From positions 23,328-87,327 of the forward strand of contig CAWIZY010000015.1 of the NCBI GenBank assembly GCA_963840725.1: a DNA stretch of 64,000 bases, given 5' to 3'. The DNA comes from CAVWDU01 sp963840725 (GTDB lineage: Bacteria > Pseudomonadota > Gammaproteobacteria > Pseudomonadales > Halieaceae). The translations under genes were made by a program, and so were the position numbers. Below the pieces are notes generated by a model. That model was not told the origin of the DNA. It worked only from the letters and a program-made list of their open reading frames with translations, and made no database searches. This document shows positions 56,177 through 64,000 of this stretch, one piece after another; within the stretch, counting starts at the first letter, position 1, and each line of letters opens with the position of its first letter.

Positions 56177-57187
56177 GTGAACGTTTCCGTGATCGCTACG
56201 GTCTTTAACGAAGCTGAAAGCGCTCCCCGTCTGCTGGCCTCGCTAGTGGAACAGAGTTGCCGGCCGGACGAAGTAGTGATCGTCGACGGCGGCTCGACAG
56301 ACGACACCGTGGCGATTCTAAAGGAGCACGCTGCGGCGGGACCGCTGTCCATCAAGGTGATCTCCTCCCCCGGCAGCAATATCTCCCAGGGGCGCAATAT
56401 CGCCATCGACGCTGCTGCCGGACCGATCATCGCCGCCACCGACGCGGGGGTGCGTTTGGAGCCAGACTGGCTGGAAAAGCTGGTCGCCCCGATCGAGGCG
56501 GGCAATTCCACAGCGGCTGGCTTTTTCCACCCGGACCCCCAAAGCCCCTTTGAGGTAGCCATGAGTGCGACGGTGCTGCCGGCGGTGGATGATATCGATC
56601 CGCAGAACTTTCTCCCCTCCAGCCGCTCGGTCGCCTTTCTGAAGGAATCCTGGGCGGCCGTGGGTGGCTACCCGGAATGGCTGGACTATTGCGAGGACCT
56701 GATCTTTGACTTTTTCCTGCGCCAGCGACACGGGCCCTTTCCCTTTATCCGCGACGCGGTGGTCCACTTTCGGCCGCGGGGCAGTTTGCGCTCCTTCTTC
56801 ACCCAATACTATCGCTACGCCCGGGGGGATGGCAAAGCGGACCTCTGGCGCAAGCGGCACGCGATCCGCTACGCCACCTATCTGCTGGGTCTCCCGCTGA
56901 TCGGCTTCTTGAGCGCCAAACTGTCCCCCTGGTTCGCGACCTTGCTGCCCATAGGTGCTGTAGTCTACACCTGGCGGCCGGTGCAGCGGCTGCGCGAGAT
57001 TGGCGGATCGCTATCTCTCCGGCAAAGAGCGACGGCTTTGGCGGCGATCCCCGTAATCCGTTTAGTGGGGGATGTGGCCAAGATGCTGGGCTATCCGGCT
57101 GGGGTCTGGTGGCGGCTCAGTAGCGGCAAGGCCGAGGCATGGCGCGAGAGACTGCAAGCGTTGGGGGACGGCCGAGTTCGTCGCTAG
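56177..57187 (+). CDS. Family 2 glycosyltransferase
   Basis: 336 residues from GTG 56177. The GT-A fold is evident: VSVIATVFNEAESAPRLLAS, PDEVVIVDGGSTDDTVAILK and AGPIIAATDAGVRLEPDWLE with the DXD-like acidic site. The acceptor part contains LPSSRSVAFLKESWAAVGGY. The C-terminal third is hydrophobic (two helices, YATYLLGLPLIGFLSAKLSP and FATLLPIGAVVYTW), so it is membrane-bound and probably acts on lipid-linked sugars or exopolysaccharide. It is divergent from the GNAT gene and convergent with, and overlapping by four bases, the HD gene. Confidence 0.92.
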   Translation: MNVSVIATVFNEAESAPRLLASLVEQSCRPDEVVIVDGGSTDDTVAILKEHAAAGPLSIKVISSPGSNISQGRNIAIDAAAGPIIAATDAGVRLEPDWLEKLVAPIEAGNSTAAGFFHPDPQSPFEVAMSATVLPAVDDIDPQNFLPSSRSVAFLKESWAAVGGYPEWLDYCEDLIFDFFLRQRHGPFPFIRDAVVHFRPRGSLRSFFTQYYRYARGDGKADLWRKRHAIRYATYLLGLPLIGFLSAKLSPWFATLLPIGAVVYTWRPVQRLREIGGSLSLRQRATALAAIPVIRLVGDVAKMLGYPAGVWWRLSSGKAEAWRERLQALGDGRVRR

Positions 57188-57840
57188 CCTCCAGCTTTCG
57201 CGGGATCGCCCGACCCTCGAAGACGGAAGCCAGCCTCTTTCAATTCGGCATGCGCTGCAATAGTGTTGGGATGGAGCATCCAGCCGAGCTGCGGCCCATG
57301 GATTAGCCCCCAGCTGAGATAGACAAAGGCCGCCTGCTCCAGAGACTCTTGGGCAGCAGCTCGCACGGCCGGCACAAAATCGCGCACCGGGGCGGTGGGG
57401 TCCAGGGCAATCTTGTCAGACACAAAGATCAGCCGCTCCAGCGAGCCCGCCCCCGCCCGGCTGGTCGTATGATAGCGAACGGCGTCCAGTATCTCCAGAT
57501 CGGTGACGCCCAACTTTTCCGCCAAGACGGCAGCGGCAATGGGGCCATGCAGGAGCATGGGCGCCGCCCGCTCGACCGGGTTGGGGTCGAGGCCCAGCGA
57601 CAGGGCAACGGCGACCGCTTCACCCTGGGGCACCACGGCCGCCAGGTCATGGGCGAGGGCCGCCAGCTTGGCCCGCTTCACGTCGATATCAAATCGTTCG
57701 GCCAGCAGTTGCGCCTGGGCAGCAACCGCGCGGCAGTGGGCCAGGGTATCGGAACGGCCGGCCTGCTCCAGAAAAGCGCTCAGGTCATGCTGGAGATCAC
57801 CGCTGGATTGGAGTTTGGCAAAGACCTGTCGCCAGGGCAT
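57184..57840 (-). CDS. HD-domain nucleotide phosphatase (YqeK-like)
   Basis: 218 residues. The HD-domain residues are present: the His in TLAHCRAVAAQAQLLAERFD, the HD pair in KLAALAHDLAAVVPQG, the LLHGPIAAAVLAEKLG block, VRYHTTSRAG and the final Asp in LIFVSDKIALDP. These match the YqeK group, which hydrolyses diadenosine tetraphosphate to ADP. It starts five bases after the exonuclease gene's stop, in one minus-strand unit with the next two genes. Confidence 0.88.
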   Translation of the reverse strand: MPWRQVFAKLQSSGDLQHDLSAFLEQAGRSDTLAHCRAVAAQAQLLAERFDIDVKRAKLAALAHDLAAVVPQGEAVAVALSLGLDPNPVERAAPMLLHGPIAAAVLAEKLGVTDLEILDAVRYHTTSRAGAGSLERLIFVSDKIALDPTAPVRDFVPAVRAAAQESLEQAAFVYLSWGLIHGPQLGWMLHPNTIAAHAELKEAGFRLRGSGDPAKAGG

Positions 57841-57845
57841 CTACT

Positions 57846-59111
57846 TCAAACCTCACTTGGGGGAGAACCATCAGTCTGACCGGCCGCGATCTTGCGCTCC
57901 AGGCGAGTTAGGCGGTGAGCCAGCTCCGGCCGGGCCAGCGCTTGCAGCCCCTTGGGCCAGCGGGCCACCAGCGCCAAAGCGCGCTGGGTCCAGTCGGCCG
58001 CCTGGTCCAGATCCTTGTGATGCCACTCAAAAGACTTGGCCAGTTCGACGTGCCCTTGGACCTCGTCCATCTCGACGGCCGCTAACTGCTGCCATACCAG
58101 GTCCGCCTCATCCCGGCGGCCGTCCCGCTTGAGCAATTGGCCCAAACGTCGTAGGATGGATGGCAGACTCTGAGGGGGGATATCCGAATTAAGCGCCCGG
58201 CGATAGGCGCGCTCCGCCTCGATCTTCATCTCCAGGACTTCGTACCAACGGGCCAGGGAGAACCATTCCAGGCCTCTCGCCAACTCGGCCTCAGGATTGG
58301 CAAAGACCTGGCAGAGATGGGCGGTCAGAGAGACCATCGAGAGCACGTCGATCTGGTTGTGATAAAAGATACGAGGCATCTCGATCCCGTTCCCGGTACG
58401 CAGATAATCGCGATAGATGAGAGGGATCAGACCGCCGGGCACATCAGCTTGATCGCGCCGGACGGCGAGCACCTGCTCTTCCAGCGCGATCAGACGGCAG
58501 GAATCGAGCGAGTCACGCCAGAGCCGGCGGGATGGATGCAATAGATCCAAATGCGGCGAATCGACAAACGGGGGCGGCCGGCGGTTGAGGATATAACGGC
58601 TTTCGAGCAGGGGGAGATCAAAGCTGCGCCCGTTAAAAGATACCACGCCCGGCCGCAGCGCCACCTGCTCGGCCAGATCCGCCAGCATCGCCGGCTCATC
58701 GTCTGGATTGCGCAAGAAATACTGGCGCACGCAGAATTCATCCCCGTCAAAGTAGCCAATGCCGACCAGAAAGGCGATGGTCCCCGAACCGGCCGAGAGC
58801 CCCGTCGTCTCGGTGTCGAGAAAGAGCAGCTCGCGGAAGTCAAGTTCTGCCAGCTCAGGCTCACGCCCGAGGTCGGCTGCCACCTTTGGCGAAGCTGCCA
58901 AGAGTGCGTCCAGCGAGCGCGATCCATGGAGCATCTCCCCGGGGAACCGTTCCTCGGCGACGAAACAGGTCCGGCCGGCGGCCGAGAGGAGGCGGCCGGG
59001 GATCAGATTCTCTATCTTTTTCGCGCCTCGGCGTTGCTCCGGCGGTCTGAGCGCGGCGCTCCCCTTGCCCACGCCGAGACGGCGCAGTCGCGCTGCCAGA
59101 TCGGATTTCAT
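57846..59111 (-). CDS. Ribonuclease-H-like exonuclease (YprB-type) with TPR-like C-terminus
   Basis: 421 residues. The DEDD exonuclease core has FLDTETTGLSAGSGTIAFLV with the first D-E pair, the second Asp region in VSFNGRSFDLPLLESRYILN, and the last motif HNQIDVLSMVSLTAHLCQ with its Asp. The C-terminal 130 residues are helical TPR-like repeats (EMKIEAERAYRRALNSDIPP; KRDGRRDEADLVWQQLAAVE). The family (PF13482) is annotated as a ribonuclease-H-like nuclease; the target is not known. Its stop is 5 bases before the HD gene; its start overlaps the CPBP protease stop by four bases. Confidence 0.88.
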   Translation of the reverse strand: MKSDLAARLRRLGVGKGSAALRPPEQRRGAKKIENLIPGRLLSAAGRTCFVAEERFPGEMLHGSRSLDALLAASPKVAADLGREPELAELDFRELLFLDTETTGLSAGSGTIAFLVGIGYFDGDEFCVRQYFLRNPDDEPAMLADLAEQVALRPGVVSFNGRSFDLPLLESRYILNRRPPPFVDSPHLDLLHPSRRLWRDSLDSCRLIALEEQVLAVRRDQADVPGGLIPLIYRDYLRTGNGIEMPRIFYHNQIDVLSMVSLTAHLCQVFANPEAELARGLEWFSLARWYEVLEMKIEAERAYRRALNSDIPPQSLPSILRRLGQLLKRDGRRDEADLVWQQLAAVEMDEVQGHVELAKSFEWHHKDLDQAADWTQRALALVARWPKGLQALARPELAHRLTRLERKIAAGQTDGSPPSEV

Positions 59112-60080
59112 CCCATGGTCTCGAGGAACTTGGTGGCGATCAAGCCCAGTAGAAAGAGGCTGAAATTGTAGCCAAAGTGGGTCAAAATAGCGGCCCAGGT
59201 GCCAAAGTGGCGCCGCAAGAACCCCATGCCCAGCCCGAGGATAAAGACAGCCAGGGTTGCTGGGGAGAGCGCGTATTGCAGATGGATGGTGGCAAAGAGA
59301 GCCGAGGTATAGACCAGACCCAAGCCCGGCTGAATGGCGCCCCGAAAAAGCAACTCCTCGCTGATCCCCGGCAAGAGTCCCAGCATCAGCCCGGCACCCA
59401 GTGACTCATAGTCCCCTAGCAAGGAGTCCGACAGCTGGCTGATGGCGTCCGCCCCAGCCGGGTCTACCAGGGTCCAGATGATCGAAATGATGAAATTCAG
59501 CGAGACCAAGGTGACCACGGACAAGGGGACTACGATCAGGGTCTGGGGAGGGAAAACATCAAGCCCCAAGCGGGCTAGCGTCCCCCGCCAGGAACGACGG
59601 AAAGGAAAGCCGACACCGAGCAGGGCAAAGAGGACAAATATGCCAGCTTGAACAAAGAGAAGCCAGAGAGGGACAGCTTCAGCTTCCTCCTGCATACCTT
59701 CTACCCCGCCCAGCAAAAAGAGATTGATAAATATCCACGAAAAGAGATAAAGCGAGAGGTAAAGAGCAACCAGGTGCATCGAGGATTCGGGCCGAAGCGG
59801 CAGATAGCGGGAGAGAAAAACACGAACGGAAGAAAAGACCACCGCTCCGGACAAGAGCGAGACGACCAACAGGGAGAGTAGAAACTCCAAAGGCAAGCTG
59901 GTGAGTGAAAGCAGTGCGCCCAGGGAAGGAAAGAGCAACAGAGCTAACCGATAAAACAAGCAAGGACCGATGAGAGGGAAGAAGAAGGAACCGGAGCCGA
60001 GGACGCCAGTGCGGCCGCATCTCGGCCAGATTTCCCCCTAGCACCAGGAGCAAAGTGCCCGCACCCAAAAGGATTACCAT
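59108..60080 (-). CDS. CPBP-family intramembrane glutamic protease, N-terminal frameshift
   Basis: The frame from 59959 encodes 283 residues with seven or eight membrane helices. It has the protease signature PGISEELLFRGAIQPGLGLV (EExxxR), then SALFATIHLQYALSP (FxxxH) and HFGTWAAILTHFGYNFSLFL (HxxxN/D). A further N-terminal helix in another frame, from ATG 60080 (MVILLGAGTLLLVLGGNLAE), probably belongs to the same protein; the two meet near 59,980. With it the product has about 320 residues. CPBP/CAAX-type enzymes cleave within membranes and may process prenylated or bacteriocin-like substrates; the target here is unknown. Confidence 0.82.
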
Positions 60081-60094
60081 GGTCGTTCCAGGTC

Positions 60095-60480
60095 TTTAGT
60101 CTTTCTTTTATACATTCTTTCTCTTTCTTTATAATTAGTATTTAGTAGTAGTAGTAGGGCCTGTGGATATGTTGATAGTTCTTGTTTGGGTGCTTCTCTG
60201 CCTTAGATCTTGGGGCTTCTCTTCCGCCAGTGCCATCCCTTGGGCTTTTCGGGGCCGGCCGGAACTGATAAGCTGTGGATAGAGTCTCGGATAAAACCTT
60301 CGCTTTCCAGCTGCTTTTTGGGGTCCTTTGGTCCTTTTTCCGATCATCCCATATCCAGGGGTATTACATCTCCGGCCCCCACTTCTGGGGGATGCCCCTC
60401 GGCTGTCAGGTGACATAATCAAAAGTTTTCCCCATCCTGGCCGACTTATCCACAGTTTTCCACAAGTTATCCACAGTTTC
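60095..60480. other. DnaA-box cluster with TAG-trio and AT-rich tract: candidate replication origin
   Basis: Two perfect TTATCCACA boxes (60,446-60,454 and 60,467-60,475) flank TTTTCCACA (60,456-60,464), at 10 and 11 base spacing. Reverse-oriented TGTGGATAG (60,274-60,282) and TGTGGATAT (60,162-60,170) complete five sites in 315 bases. Directly beside the outermost box come GGGCC, five consecutive TAG triplets (60,143-60,157) and an AT/pyrimidine-rich tract (60,095-60,142). This order (box, GC cluster, DnaA-trio, AT-rich) equals the basal unwinding element described at Bacillus oriC. No dnaA or dnaN lies within the window. Confidence 0.7.
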
Positions 60481-60699
60481 TATGATAGAGAGAGTATTTA
60501 TTTCGTTATTTTTCTTTTCCGCTCGCACCTAGCGGGAGGGGCTTTTCTCCACTGGTCCCCGACTGGATTTGATGAAAGTATAAACGATACCATTCCCCTT
60601 GCCAAGGAAGGATGAAGGGTATGGTCTGGCTAGTACGTATATTTCAAGGTGTATGCAACAGCACGATCGGATCGTAATCAGAGGTTTCCGATGCATAGT

Positions 60700-62215
60700 T
60701 TAGCTCCTGGGCCGGTACTGGATCGCCTCCGCCAAATGGGCGGGCTGGATATCGGGGGCCGCCGCCAGGTCGGCGATGGTGCGGGCCAGCTTGAGGATGC
60801 GGTGAAAGCCGCGGGCGGTGATCCCCAACTGGCTCATGGCGGAGCGCATCAGCTGCCGGCCGGTCTCGTCCAGGCGGCAATGCTGCTCGATCTCGGCCGG
60901 GCCCATGTCGGCGTTGCAGGTCAGGGAGCTGCCGGCGGCAAAGCGCGCTCGCTGGATCTCTCGCGAGGCCTCGACCCGCTGGCGGATGGCGGCCGAGCTC
61001 TCCCCCGGCGTTCGTCGGTCAGCTTGTCGTATTCGACCCGGGGCACCTCGATGTGGATGTCGATGCGGTCGAGCAGGGGGCCGGAGATCCGCTTCTGATA
61101 GCGGGTGATGGTGCTCATGCTGCAAGTGCAGTCCCGGGTGCTGTCGCCGTAATAGCCGCAGGGGCAGGGGTTTTTGGCAGCGACAAGCATGAAAGTTGGC
61201 GGGGAACGTGAGGGTGCCGCTGGCGCGGCTGATGGTCACCACCTTGTCCTCCAGCGGCTGCCGCAGGACCTCCAGGGCGCGGCTGTGGAACTCGGGCAGC
61301 TCGTCGAGAAAGAGCACGCCGCGGTGGGCCAGGGAGATCTCCCCCGGCCGGGGCACCGAGCCGCCACCCACCAGGCCGGCGTGGCTGACGGTGTGGTGCG
61401 GCGAGCGGAAGGGCCGGGTCTGGATCAACGGGGTATTGGCCGGGAGCATGTCGCAGATGCTGTAGATGCGGGTGATGTCCAGCGCCTCGTCGATGGTCAG
61501 CTTGGGCATGATGGTGGGCAGAGCGCGGGCCAGCATCGTCTTGCCGGCGCCCGGGGGACCAGCAGATCATTATGTTATGCGAGCCAGCAGCGGCGACCTC
61601 CAGAGCCCGCTTGACGTGCTCCTGGCCCTTGACGTGGCTCAGGTCGACGGGGGCTGGCGGTTCGGCGTCCAGGTCGATCTGGTTGCTGTGAACCTCGAGC
61701 TGGACGTGGCCGTTGAGATGCGCCACCAGATCTGCCAAATTCTTAACGGGGATGACAGTCAGGCCGGGGATGAGGGCGGCCTCGCTGGCGTCCGCTTCGG
61801 GGAGAAAGAAGGTGGTGATCTCTTCCTGGCGCGCCATCGCCGCCATGGGGAGCACGCCGCTGACGTGGCGGGTGCCGCCGTCGAGGGAGAGTTCGCCGAC
61901 CAGCAGCGCGCCGTCCAGCGCATCGGAGGCTATCTGCTCGGTGGCGGCCAGGATGCCCATGGCGATGGGCAGGTCATAGATGGGGCCGGTCTTGCGGATG
62001 TTGGCGGGCGCCAGGTTGACGGTCAGTCGCTTGCCGGGAAAGTAGAGGCCGCTGTTGACGATGGCGGCCCGCACCCGCTCGCGGGATTCCTGCACGGCCG
62101 CGTCCGGGAGCCCGACGATGGTCAGACTAAAGAGCCCGCGCGCGGTGTCGACCTCGACGTCGACCGGGGTCGCGTCAAGCCCAAGAACCGCGCAACTGGT
62201 GACTTTGGCTAGCAT
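60700..62215 (-). CDS. comM: YifB/ComM-family Mg-chelatase-like AAA ATPase, three frameshifts
   Basis: About 505 residues from ATG 62215, which follows AGAGGAAG. N-terminal Lon-protease-like half: FSLTIVGLPDAAVQESRERV and VNLAPANIRKTGPIYDLPIA. The ATPase follows: LSHVKGQEHVKRALEVAAAG, Walker A GPPGAGKTMLARALPTIMP across a break near 61,555, Walker B HRGVLFLDELPEFHSRALEV, and the CPCGYYGD block of the Cys-rich loop after another break near 61,190. The C-terminus (ISGPLLDRIDIHIEVPRVEY; GITARGFHRILKLARTIADL) follows a break near 61,030. ComM is a hexameric branch-migration helicase that promotes integration of DNA during transformation. It is the gene next to the candidate origin. Confidence 0.88.
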
Positions 62216-62543
62216 CTTCCTCTGGGAGCCCAAGGATAGAGGTGGGTTGATCAGCCGATGTCATTATACCAAGGACTTGTCAAAAACAACAGCGAATTGG
62301 TTGATTTCTAGGGTGATTGCATCTTAATGATTCGTAGGCCCAAAACAATCAGTTTCCGTCGTCGCCTTTCTGACTCGTGCCCAGCGGACTGGAATCTCAC
62401 CGCTAAGACGCAAAGAACGCAAGTTTTTCTATTTTTTCCTTCGCGCTCTCACCTGCACAGGACGCAGGTGCTGTGTGGCGTCTGGGCGGTTCATATGCAC
62501 GTGTCCGATTTCCCGGCGGGTCTACAAATTAGATGCAATCGTC
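62216..62543. other. Intergenic region between comM and the IS701 element
   Basis: 328 bases. A perfect TATAAT on the minus strand (62,268-62,263) is a likely -10 for comM; no convincing -35 is spaced correctly. The rest contains no gene or repeat that I recognise. Confidence 0.45.
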
Positions 62544-64000
62544 CTAGTACTACAACGACAGTTCTTTGAGTTTGACACGGCGACGTTTAGCATGAGACCA
62601 TTTAGCGCGTTCGTTCCGCAACTGAGTGTCCGTGAGCCAATGCAACAACTCCCCGGGAGTCCAAACTCGCTGCGGCAGCAGTTCGCGCAACACGCGACTG
62701 ATTTGCGGTCGAGTCACCCGGGGCATCTTTTTCCCCCCATTCCTGCTCAAGTTTCAGCAAGAAGATTCCGGCCAACATGGCGAGTGTAATATGATGGTGC
62801 CAACCCTGCCAACTCCGAACCTCATACTCGTCCAACCCGGTTTCATTTTTCTCCATCTGAAACTCGGTCTCGATCGGCCAGCGCTTGGCGCCTACTTGGG
62901 CCAGCGTCAACAGCGGCGTATCCGCAGGCGCATTGGACAGATAGTACTTGGGCTCACTGCCATCGGGATTTCGCCGCAAGACCAGCCAGCACGCACGCCC
63001 TGGCAGCCCTTCGCGACTTTCCCACCCCCTTCGAGCTGCAAACAGGTAAGTTCGCGGTCCCTGCGCGCCCTCCGCCACCGTCAAGAGCTGCCAGTCCTCC
63101 GTTGTGAGACCCGCAGCTACCACTTCGACAGCTTGCGGCCCGGGCTCGCCATCAACCAGGCGCGGCTTGGTCGGGTGTCGGCCACGCCCCGACCAGGCCG
63201 GGACTTCCGTCTTGACCGGTTGCGCAAAAACCGGCTGGCGGCAGGGCACTTCCAGCACGTACAGCCATCCAGCACTGTCCAAGTCATCGCGCAGAGTAGG
63301 CACCTTGCCGTATGCCTCGTCGGCTGTGACCCAATGCCCCGCCATATGCCCGACCGTACGCGCCTGCTGCAACATAGAAAAGCCCAACTCGGCCATGCTC
63401 TGATAGGCAACGTCTTCCGGGACACCTGCCTCTCGGCAGCGATCGGGATCGTCTGTCCATTCTCTGGGCAGATAGAGACGCCTGTCGACCAAAGCATGCC
63501 CTTGTTCAGAAACATACGCCAGAAAAACGCCCTGTTGACAGTTGGCGACCTTGCCCAAGGTGCCACAGTATTGTCGAGCCACGCCGACCGATTTCTCGCC
63601 CTTTTTGGGAAATCCCGTTTCGTCCAGGACGAAAACGCCATCCGACGTGTTCAAGAGGCGACCGACATGGTCTTGAAGTCGGTCAATGACCGGTTCGTCC
63701 GACCAGGGCGATTCGGTCAGAAAACGCTGCAAGCTGCGTGGCGTGGCGCCATCCACTGCTTCGGAGATGTTTTCGGCATTGCGCCGGTCGGTCTGCTGCA
63801 CCAACAAACCACGCAAGTATTGCTCGCTTCGCTGCTGGGCCTCTTTGCGCCCGAAAAGCGAAGCGAATTCCTGATGAAAATCGTCGAAAGATGCCGCGAT
63901 ACGCCCAAATTCGACTTGATCCATGATTCCATTCCTCCATCTATTAGCGTCAAAGCTATCGGAGGATATTATGCCATAAAAACCGTCGTTGTAGTACTAG
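62544..64000 (-). mobile_element. IS701-family insertion sequence, complete, ends on the last base of the window
   Basis: Terminal inverted repeats TACTACAACGACAGTT (62,548-62,563) and its complement with one mismatch (63,981-63,996) enclose one transposase gene. CTAG occurs directly outside both ends (62,544-62,547 and 63,997-64,000), the four-base YTAR duplication known for this family. The second copy is exactly the last four bases of the window. Confidence 0.88.
62550..63924 (-). CDS. IS701-family transposase, C-terminal frameshift
   Basis: ATG 63924 has GGAGG upstream. The DDE-type protein shows GVFVLDETGFPKKGEKSVGV (first catalytic Asp), VGHMAGHWVTADEAYGKVPT (second Asp) and KRWPIETEFQMEKNETGLDE (catalytic Glu), the order of IS701 transposases. 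Near 62,745 the frame changes: the open frame runs on to 62602 with a Ser/Ala-rich tail, while the other frame holds the basic helices expected at the end (ISRVLRELLPQRVW; LLHWLTDTQLRNERAKWSHA) and stops inside the inverted repeat at 62550. The transposase is therefore either damaged or the base call is wrong. Confidence 0.85.

Noticed and set aside
62263..62289. TTGACA-N9-TATAAT as a promoter for comM
   Set aside because: The 9-base spacing is too short for sigma-70; only the TATAAT is kept as a possible -10.

Overview
The window does not read as one genome. It looks like three unrelated stretches joined end to end. Bases 1 to about 17,210 are gammaproteobacterial in gene content. About 17,217 to 26,190 is very GC-rich and full of single-base frameshifts; its gene set recalls Acidobacteriota or Myxococcota, an inference only. 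About 26,190 to 64,000 fits a Chloroflexota (Anaerolineae-like) chromosome. At each junction a gene on the left stops part-way and a different gene on the right begins part-way, which points to an assembly chimera.

Segment 1. A divergent regulatory region (2,222-2,484) separates a minus-strand set (glutathione peroxidase, DUF3429, DUF523-DUF1722, a molybdopterin-binding fragment) from a tightly packed plus-strand operon (2,485-9,659). The operon encodes two cyclopropane-fatty-acid-synthase-like methyltransferases, DUF2878, DUF1295, a DUF6134-like protein, a lipocalin lipoprotein, an FAD amine-oxidase-like enzyme, DUF1365 and a 76-residue orphan. This matches the light/singlet-oxygen-induced lipid-modification (furan fatty acid) gene set. 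It is followed by an HDOD protein, a YbaK-type deacylase, a host-attachment-like protein, ptsP and a CPA2 cation/proton antiporter, several of them frameshifted.

Segment 2. A PAS hybrid histidine kinase, a small four-helix membrane protein, an LpxL-type acyltransferase, a Ser/Thr kinase with TPRs, a SulP anion transporter with an inserted soluble domain, and a cytidylate-kinase-like protein.

Segment 3. It opens with the C-terminus of a DHH phosphoesterase. Next come a stress-protein and Na+/H+ antiporter pair, an IS4 remnant fused to a usp gene, a GreA-type factor, a Lys-rich microprotein and a PRC-barrel protein. A surface-protein region (33.1-49.4 kb) follows, with PA14, SH3, LysM, L,D-transpeptidase, golvesin-like and NBR1-type domains, a NarL-type two-component pair, and an ORF-less group II intron placed directly after a terminator. 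Four of these surface genes share one promoter pattern, GATGTK-N18-TANAAT. Next is an envelope/osmotic-stress run (AI-2E transporter, Usp, two MscS, CorA), tRNA-Arg, housekeeping genes, and a DnaA-box cluster with a TAG-trinucleotide run beside an AT-rich tract, a candidate replication origin. The segment continues with comM and ends in a complete IS701-type element that finishes exactly on the last base.

Many genes carry frameshifts that join perfectly conserved halves. I treat these mainly as consensus errors, not decay, and annotate each as one gene spanning its frames.
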